From contig CAZALT010000034.1 in the NCBI GenBank assembly GCA_964485515.1, positions 1 through 25,273 of the forward strand: a stretch of DNA of 25,273 nucleotides, written 5' to 3'. The number at the start of each line of letters is the position of its first letter. Within the stretch, counting starts at the first letter, position 1. The translations under genes and the position numbers were made by a program. The stretch is from CAZALT01 sp964485515. Lineage in GTDB: Bacteria; Actinomycetota; Acidimicrobiia; Acidimicrobiales; Acidimicrobilacustridaceae. Positions 20,612 through 25,273 of the stretch are shown here, piece by piece. The notes beneath the pieces were generated by a model. It saw nothing but the letters and a program-made list of their open reading frames with translations. It did not search any database and was not told where the DNA came from.

Positions 20612-21538
20612 TCAGGGGGCCGACGCGCTCAGCCCGGCTGCGGTGACCGCGGTGGCCCGGTCGACCATGGCCGCCTCGAGGCGGCGTACGGCCTGGGGGA
20701 GGTGGCGGCTCCGGCTCCTCTGGAGCACGAGGACGACCTGGTCGTCGGCCACGTCGAGCGGACGCCAGGTGATGGTGCCGTCTCTTTCGAGCGGGTCGCC
20801 GACGATGCTGTAGTCGGGCAGGACCGTGACCCCGAGGCCCTGGGCGACCATGAGCTTGCCCATCTCGGCCCCGTCGGTGGCGTAGGAGATCCCGGTCAGC
20901 TCCGTGCCGAGGATGCGGTGCACGAAGCGGTGCATCACGTAGCCGGGCCGCATGACCACGAGTTGCTCGGCTCGTAGGCGTTCGGCGCTGACCGAGGACA
21001 GCGCGGCGAGGGGGCTGTCGCGGCGGCAGCAGACCACGGCGCGGCCCCGCACCAGCTCGACGGTCTCGAGCTCGGGGCTCACGTCGTCGCCGTGGAGCAG
21101 GTTGATGAGGCCCAGCTCCATGCGTCCGTCGAGCAGGGACTGGTGGATCTCGCCCTGGCGGGCGTTGCCCATCTCGACGTGGGTGTCGGGATGGGTGGAC
21201 CGGAAGTCCTGGATGGCGGGCAGAACGATCGTGACGGTGGCGGCGCCCACGGTGCCGAAGCGGATGATGCGGCTGAACCGGTGCTCCTCGTCGGCCACGC
21301 TGCGGAGGCGATCGACCGATTCGAGCACCTCGGTGATGTAGGGGAGCAGCTCCTGGCCCGCCGCGCTGATGCGCGCGCCGGATGGGAAGCGGTCGAGCAG
21401 GGCCACGCCGAGCTCGCGCTCCAGGTTGCGGATGGCTTCGCTCAGGGCGGGTTGGGAGATGTTGAGCTCGTCGCTCGCCCTGCGCATCGATCCCAGCTGG
21501 GTGATGGCGGTGAGGTACTCCAGCTGCTCGAACCTCAC
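20612..21538 (-). CDS. LysR-family transcriptional regulator
   Basis: Regulator of 308 aa. The winged helix-turn-helix occupies residues 1-60 (FEQLEYLTAITQLGSMRRAS, then ISQPALSEAIRNLERELGV). The periplasmic-binding-protein-like effector domain runs from about 90 to 295, including IRFGTVGAATVTIVLPAIQD and VAQGLGVTVLPDYSI. GTG at 21538 is the start. It is divergent from the SfnB/SsuD/SsuB genes, the classic arrangement for a LysR protein that controls the neighbouring operon, so it probably governs organosulfur use (as Cbl or CysB-type regulators do in other bacteria); the effector is unknown. Its stop is 12 nt from that of the convergent crotonase gene, and no terminator fits between them. 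Confidence 0.93.
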   Translation of the reverse strand: MRFEQLEYLTAITQLGSMRRASDELNISQPALSEAIRNLERELGVALLDRFPSGARISAAGQELLPYITEVLESVDRLRSVADEEHRFSRIIRFGTVGAATVTIVLPAIQDFRSTHPDTHVEMGNARQGEIHQSLLDGRMELGLINLLHGDDVSPELETVELVRGRAVVCCRRDSPLAALSSVSAERLRAEQLVVMRPGYVMHRFVHRILGTELTGISYATDGAEMGKLMVAQGLGVTVLPDYSIVGDPLERDGTITWRPLDVADDQVVLVLQRSRSRHLPQAVRRLEAAMVDRATAVTAAGLSASAP

Positions 21539-21648
21539 GCGCGTGCTCGATCGCTCGCGGCCCGGGCGCCGCCGGTGTCGATGCCCGTGCCGGGGGTGGC
21601 GGCTGGGCTTCGAGAGGGGATCGGGCGTGGAGGGGTGATCGGGTTCGC

Positions 21649-21735
21649 CGAAGGCCCCTTCGAGAAGTCCTTCTTGATCGAGACGGGCCGCCCGTCGAGA
21701 ATCATGACCATGTCGATCAAGTATATGGATATATG
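21649..21735. promoter_or_regulatory. Divergent control region of the sulfonate locus
   Basis: Three nested symmetric elements are seen. CGAAGG-CC-CCTTCG is at 21649-21662. GACGGG-CCG-CCCGTC is at 21682-21696. A perfect 9-bp pair CTTGATCGA (21673-21681) / TCGATCAAG (21713-21721) encloses the second. The last arm meets an unusually AT-rich run (TATATGGATATATGG, 21722-21736) that probably holds the -10 of the sfnB-like gene. LysR proteins bind such dyads (T-N11-A type) between divergent genes. Which dyad is the true site is not known. Confidence 0.5.
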
Positions 21736-21777
21736 GCGCCGGGGAAAGCCCGAGGGGTCTCGTCGCCCCACGGCACC

Positions 21778-23214
21778 ATGACCGCGGAGCTCATCACCGA
21801 CGCCGCCCCCCGAGCAGTCGCCCGAGCTGGCGAGCCCGGTTCCGAGTCTGGTGTCGACCCGGTGGTGGTCCTCACCAGCGCCACCGAGGCGTTGGCCACC
21901 GCNNNNNNNNNNNNNNNNNNNNNNNNNNNNNNNNNNNNNNNNNNNNNNNNNNNNNNNNNNNNNNNNNNNNNNNNNNNNNNNNNNNNNNNNNNNNNNNNNN
22001 NNGGTGTCGACCCGGTGGTGGTCCTCACCAGCGCCACCGAGGCGTTGGCCACCGCCCGCCAGTTGGCGCGCCGGGTGGCCGAAGGGGCCAGCGACCGTGA
22101 CCGGGATCGGGTTCTGCCCGTCTCGGCTCTCGACGAGCTGAGCCGGTCTGGCCTGCTCGCCATCACCGTCCCCGCGGTCCGGGGCGGTGCCGATGTGCCG
22201 GCCACGGTTCTGGTCGAAGTCGTGCGCCTCCTCGCCGCCGCCGATGCCAGCGTCGGCCAGATCCCCCAGCCGCACTTCACCTTCCTCGACGCCCTGCGCC
22301 GGCGGGGGACACCGGCCCAGCAGGAGCACTACTTCGCGCGGGCGCTCGCCGGTGAGCGCTTCGCCAACGCCCAGGTGGAGCGGTCGAGCGCGACCGTCGC
22401 CCAGGACGCCACGACCCTTCGGCGCCGGGACGACGGCATCCAGGTGCTCGACGGCACCAAGTACTACGCGACCGGCTCGCTGTTCGCCCACGTTCTGGTC
22501 GTGCGAGCCGTCGACGTCGACGCGCCGGCGCGGCCCGACGGGTCCCAGCCCAAGGTCCTCGTCTACCTCGACGCCGCCGCTCCCGGATTGCGCATCGACG
22601 ACGACTGGAACGGCCTCGGCCAGCGCACCACCGCCAGCGGGACCGTGCACCTCGACGGGGTGCCGGTGAGCACCGAACAGGTCGTGGCCTACGACGCCAT
22701 CTTCGACGAGCGTTCGACCTACGGGGCACGGGCCCAGGTGCTCCACGCCGCGATCGACGCAGGGATCGCCCGGGCCGCGCTCGACGCCGGGGTGGCTGCC
22801 GCGGAGCGGGCCCGGCCGTGGTTCGAGGCCGACGTCCAACGCGCCGTCGACGATCCGCTCCTCATCCAGGTGGCGGGAAGCCTCGAGGTCGCGGTGCAAG
22901 GCGCCGAAGCGCTCCTCGACCGGGCCGCCGACCACATCGACCAGGCCGAGGCGGATCCCACCGAGGCGCGACTCGTCGATGCCTCGATCGCCACCGCGGT
23001 GGCCAAGGTCGCGGCCTCCCGGGCCGCCACGGAGGTGGCGTCCCGGGTCTTCGAGCTGGGCGGAAGCCGGGCCGCGGCCGACGACCTCAACCTGTCGCGC
23101 TTCTGGCGCGACGCCCGCACCCACACGTTGCACGACCCCGAGCGGTGGAAGCTCCAGCACATCGGGCGTTGGACCCTGTCGGCCACGCCGCCCCCGCGGC
23201 ACGGACAGATCTGA
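21778..23214 (+). CDS. SfnB-like acyl-CoA dehydrogenase-family sulfur acquisition oxidoreductase, interrupted by scaffold gap
   Basis: Flavin-dependent monooxygenase of the acyl-CoA dehydrogenase fold (SfnB/DszC type), thought to act on dialkyl sulfones or related organosulfur compounds. Seen: LDELSRSGLLAITVPAVRGG, the middle domain with DGTKYYATGSLFAHVLVV, GLGQRTTASGTVHLDGVPV, and near the C-terminus SRFWRDARTHTLHDPERWKL then HIGRWTL, a hallmark of this subfamily. The gap 21903-22002 is flanked by 53-bp duplicates; deleting 153 nt leaves the frame intact at 427 aa. ATG 21778 gives the family's usual length. ATG 21733, just after AT-rich sequence, would add 15 residues and might be leaderless; neither start has a good ribosome site. 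The ssuD-like gene follows by 8 nt. A reductase partner to supply reduced flavin is not in the window. Confidence 0.85.
   Translation: MTAELITDAAPRAVARAGEPGSESGVDPVVVLTSATEALATXXXXXXXXXXXXXXXXXXXXXXXXXXXXXXXXXXGVDPVVVLTSATEALATARQLARRVAEGASDRDRDRVLPVSALDELSRSGLLAITVPAVRGGADVPATVLVEVVRLLAAADASVGQIPQPHFTFLDALRRRGTPAQQEHYFARALAGERFANAQVERSSATVAQDATTLRRRDDGIQVLDGTKYYATGSLFAHVLVVRAVDVDAPARPDGSQPKVLVYLDAAAPGLRIDDDWNGLGQRTTASGTVHLDGVPVSTEQVVAYDAIFDERSTYGARAQVLHAAIDAGIARAALDAGVAAAERARPWFEADVQRAVDDPLLIQVAGSLEVAVQGAEALLDRAADHIDQAEADPTEARLVDASIATAVAKVAASRAATEVASRVFELGGSRAAADDLNLSRFWRDARTHTLHDPERWKLQHIGRWTLSATPPPRHGQI
21850..22055. other. Scaffold gap with duplicated 53-bp flanks
   Basis: Positions 21903-22002 are 100 N. 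Positions 21850-21902 and 22003-22055 are identical over 53 bp. Collapsing one copy plus the Ns (153 nt) keeps the frame and gives TSATEALATARQLARRVAEG across the join, as expected for this family. Confidence 0.87.
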
Positions 23215-23222
23215 GATCTGCG

Positions 23223-24461
23223 ATGACGATCTCGATCGACCCTCATCTCCGCCTCCACTGGTTCCTGCCGACCTACGGCGACTCGCGCTTGATCGTCGGT
23301 GGGGGCCACGGCACGCCCGCCGGGACGACGGCCGGTGACCGCCGGGCGAGCATCGGCTACCTGTCCTCCATCGCCCGGGCGGCCGAGGACTTCGGCTTCC
23401 TCGGTGCGCTGACCCCGGCCGGGGCGTGGTGCGAGGACGCGTGGCTGACGACAGCGATGCTGACCCGCGAGTCGCAACGGCTGGCCTTCCTCATCGCCTT
23501 CCGCCCCGGGCTCGTCAGCCCGACGTTGGCGGCGCAGATGGCGGCCACCTTCAGCGCGCACGCCCCGGGCCGGCTGCTCCTCAACATCGTGACCGGCGGT
23601 GAGGGCCATGAGCAGCGGGCCTACGGCGACCACCTCGACAAGGTGCAGCGCTACCAGCGGTGCGCCGAGTTCCTCACGGTCGTGAAGCGCCTGTGGGCCG
23701 GCGAGGCCGTGACCTACCAGGGCGAGCACCTGAACATCGAGGCCGCCCGCCTGCCGACCCTGCCCGATCCGTTGCCGCCTATCTACTTCGGAGGTTCGTC
23801 ACCCGAGGCCATCGAGGTCGCGGCCGAGCACGCCGACGTGTACCTGACCTGGGGTGAACCACCCGGAGCCGTGGCCGACAAGATCGCCACGGTGCGAGCC
23901 GCGGCCGCGGCGCGGGGCCGCACCGTCCGGTTCGGGATCCGACTCCACGTCATCACCCGTGACACCTCGGAGCAGGCCTGGTCCCAAGCTGCCGGATTGC
24001 TCCAGGCCCTGCCCGAAGACGTGGTGCGCGCGTCGCAGGCCGCGCTGGCCCGCAGCGAGTCGACGGGCCAGGCGCGGATGCGCGACCTGCACGACGAGTC
24101 GCGCCGCGACGGCAACTGGCGCGACGTCCGGGCCTTGGAGATCTCGCCGAACCTGTGGGCCGGCGTCGGCCTGGTGCGCGGCGGAGCCGGCACCGCCCTG
24201 GTGGGCAGCCACGACGAGGTCGCAGCGCGGCTCGCCGAGCTGGCCGCGATCGGCATCGACGAGGTCGTGCTCTCCGGCTACCCGCACCTCGAGGAGCTGT
24301 ACTGGTTCGGCGAGGGCGTGCTCCCCCGACTGCGCGACGCCGGACTGTTCGCGCCGCTGACCGGGGCGGCGACGAGCCACAACGCCTTCCTCCCCGCCAG
24401 CGCGCTGAGCCCCGAAACACCGGTCGTCGAACATGAGCCGCAGGGAGCGTTCCCCCAGTGA
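23223..24461 (+). CDS. ssuD: FMNH2-dependent alkanesulfonate monooxygenase (SsuD-like)
   Basis: LLM-class flavin monooxygenase (412 aa), which with FMNH2 and O2 splits the C-S bond of alkanesulfonates into aldehyde and sulfite. Seen: LRLHWFLPTYGDSR at the start, TPAGAWCEDAWLTTAML with the conserved Cys corresponding to SsuD Cys54, LLLNIVTGGEGHEQRAYGDH, RFGIRLHVITRDT (the Arg and His of the active site), and NLWAGVGLVRGGAGTALVG with the mobile-loop Arg. ATG at 23223 is 8 nt after the sfnB-like stop; that junction is a tandem AGATCTG. The TGA overlaps the GTG of the ABC gene. Probably an operon with the genes on either side. The C-terminal tail (about 20 residues after HNAFLPAS) is a little longer than in E. 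coli SsuD. Methane- or other small sulfonates could also be substrates. Confidence 0.92.
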   Translation: MTISIDPHLRLHWFLPTYGDSRLIVGGGHGTPAGTTAGDRRASIGYLSSIARAAEDFGFLGALTPAGAWCEDAWLTTAMLTRESQRLAFLIAFRPGLVSPTLAAQMAATFSAHAPGRLLLNIVTGGEGHEQRAYGDHLDKVQRYQRCAEFLTVVKRLWAGEAVTYQGEHLNIEAARLPTLPDPLPPIYFGGSSPEAIEVAAEHADVYLTWGEPPGAVADKIATVRAAAAARGRTVRFGIRLHVITRDTSEQAWSQAAGLLQALPEDVVRASQAALARSESTGQARMRDLHDESRRDGNWRDVRALEISPNLWAGVGLVRGGAGTALVGSHDEVAARLAELAAIGIDEVVLSGYPHLEELYWFGEGVLPRLRDAGLFAPLTGAATSHNAFLPASALSPETPVVEHEPQGAFPQ

Positions 24462-25273
24462 CCGCCACGGTGCAACGGTCGAGAACGGCCGAGGACGACC
24501 GCGCCCTCGGCGTGCGGTTCGACGGCATCGCCCGCACGTTCGCGGTGGCAGGCGGGGAGGCGCGACCCGTCCTGCGGGACGTGTCGATCGAGGTCGCGCC
24601 GGGCGAGATCCTCGCCATCCTCGGCGCCAGCGGCTGCGGCAAGTCTACGCTGCTGCGCATCGCCGGTGGGCTCGACCGTCCCACAGCCGGCACGGTGACC
24701 ATCGACGGGACGCCGGTCGTCCCCTTCGACGGTCGCAGCGCGGTGGGGTTCCAGGAACCCCGGCTCCTGCCGTGGAGGAACCTGGCGGGCAACGTCGCGG
24801 TCGGCCTGCCCCGGGGAACGTCTCGACGCGAAGGACGCGAGACCGTGAGCCGGCTCCTCGAACTGGTCGGTCTGGCCGACTTCGCCGGGCACCGCCCCCG
24901 CGAGATCTCCGGCGGCATGGCCCAGCGCACCTCGCTGGCCCGTGCCCTGGCCCGCAACCCCGGGGTCCTCCTGCTCGACGAGCCGTTCGGCGCCATCGAC
25001 GCCCTCACCCGACTCAAGATGCAGGACCTGCTCCTCGACGTTCACGCCGCGGCGCCGACCACGGTGCTGCTCGTCACCCACGATGTCGACGAAGCCATCC
25101 AGTTGGCGGACCGCATCATCATCCTCGGCCGCGACGGGACCAGGCCCGGCGCGGAGATCCGCCAGACCGTCACCGTGCCGGGCACGCGCCCGCGCGACCG
25201 GGCCTCGGCCGAGCTCGCCGAGCTGCGGGGTCGTCTCCTCGAAGGACTCGGCATCGACCGGCACCAGGCCGGC
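24458..25273 (+). CDS. ssuB: Aliphatic sulfonate ABC transporter ATP-binding protein (SsuB-like), 3' end beyond window
   Basis: ATPase subunit of a nitrate/sulfonate/taurine-type importer; 272 residues are visible without a stop. Seen: Walker A GASGCGKST (about residues 56-64), Q-loop FQEPRLLPWRNLAGNV, signature EISGGMAQRTSLARAL, Walker B GVLLLDEPFGAIDALTR and H-loop LLVTHDVDEAIQLADRI. QEPRLLPW and EPFGAIDALTR are typical of the SsuB/TauB branch. GTG at 24458 overlaps the ssuD TGA (GTGA), with GGGAG at 24443-24447. The length seen already matches SsuB (~260-270 aa), so only a few residues are missing. Permease (SsuC) and binding protein (SsuA) genes should lie just beyond the right edge, or elsewhere. 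Confidence 0.9.
   Translation, partial: MTATVQRSRTAEDDRALGVRFDGIARTFAVAGGEARPVLRDVSIEVAPGEILAILGASGCGKSTLLRIAGGLDRPTAGTVTIDGTPVVPFDGRSAVGFQEPRLLPWRNLAGNVAVGLPRGTSRREGRETVSRLLELVGLADFAGHRPREISGGMAQRTSLARALARNPGVLLLDEPFGAIDALTRLKMQDLLLDVHAAAPTTVLLVTHDVDEAIQLADRIIILGRDGTRPGAEIRQTVTVPGTRPRDRASAELAELRGRLLEGLGIDRHQAG

Overview
The window looks like part of a high-GC actinobacterial draft genome, most like the class Acidimicrobiia (the Ilumatobacter/Iamia type). This rests on very GC-rich third codon positions, frequent GTG starts, GTGA stop/start overlaps, TAnnnT-type -10 elements, a UvrD-type helicase with an HRDC tail, a DUF6325/SHOCT gene pair and a DtxR/IdeR-like iron box. The lineage is an inference from gene content. 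Two runs of exactly 100 N (9683-9782 and 21903-22002) are scaffold gaps. Each is flanked by an identical 53-55 bp duplicate, and collapsing gap plus duplicate restores an intact gene in both cases.

Layout. 104-1429: a patatin-like phospholipase followed by a small membrane protein and a strong hairpin. 1705-5190: a long UvrD-family helicase with an unusual N-terminal extension and a C-terminal HRDC domain. 5301-5411: the first ~37 codons of a MazF/PemK-like toxin gene, cut off exactly at the stop codon of the convergent transporter gene. 8618-5412 (minus): an iron-siderophore ABC importer with two FecCD permeases and a FepC-type ATPase, behind an iron-box-like operator at 8697-8710. 9890-8761 (minus): a His-rich CDF metal efflux protein.

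10055-13236 is a cluster of poorly understood genes: a 27-residue peptide that is about 70% lysine with its own UUCG-loop hairpin, a SHOCT protein, a DUF6325 protein, a DUF2252 kinase-like protein and a PLDc_N/SHOCT membrane protein. The lysine peptide and the PLDc_N/SHOCT gene share a promoter-like motif.

18081-13361 (minus) is a probable operon: a molybdopterin oxidoreductase, a 3-hydroxyisobutyryl-CoA hydrolase-like protein and a CrtI-like FAD oxidoreductase. A perfect 8+8 bp palindrome lies upstream. Next to it is a 5'-truncated remnant resembling a secreted lipase (18139-18402). 18543-20599 (plus): an APH-fold phosphotransferase overlapping a crotonase-family gene that carries an in-frame EPG/GTG tandem repeat and lacks both hydratase glutamates.

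20612-25273 is an organosulfur/sulfonate acquisition locus: a LysR regulator divergent from an SfnB-like flavin oxidoreductase, an SsuD alkanesulfonate monooxygenase and an SsuB ATPase that runs off the window end. No rRNA, tRNA, CRISPR array, IS element or phage gene was recognised. No gene-free stretch exceeds 300 bases with the starts chosen here.
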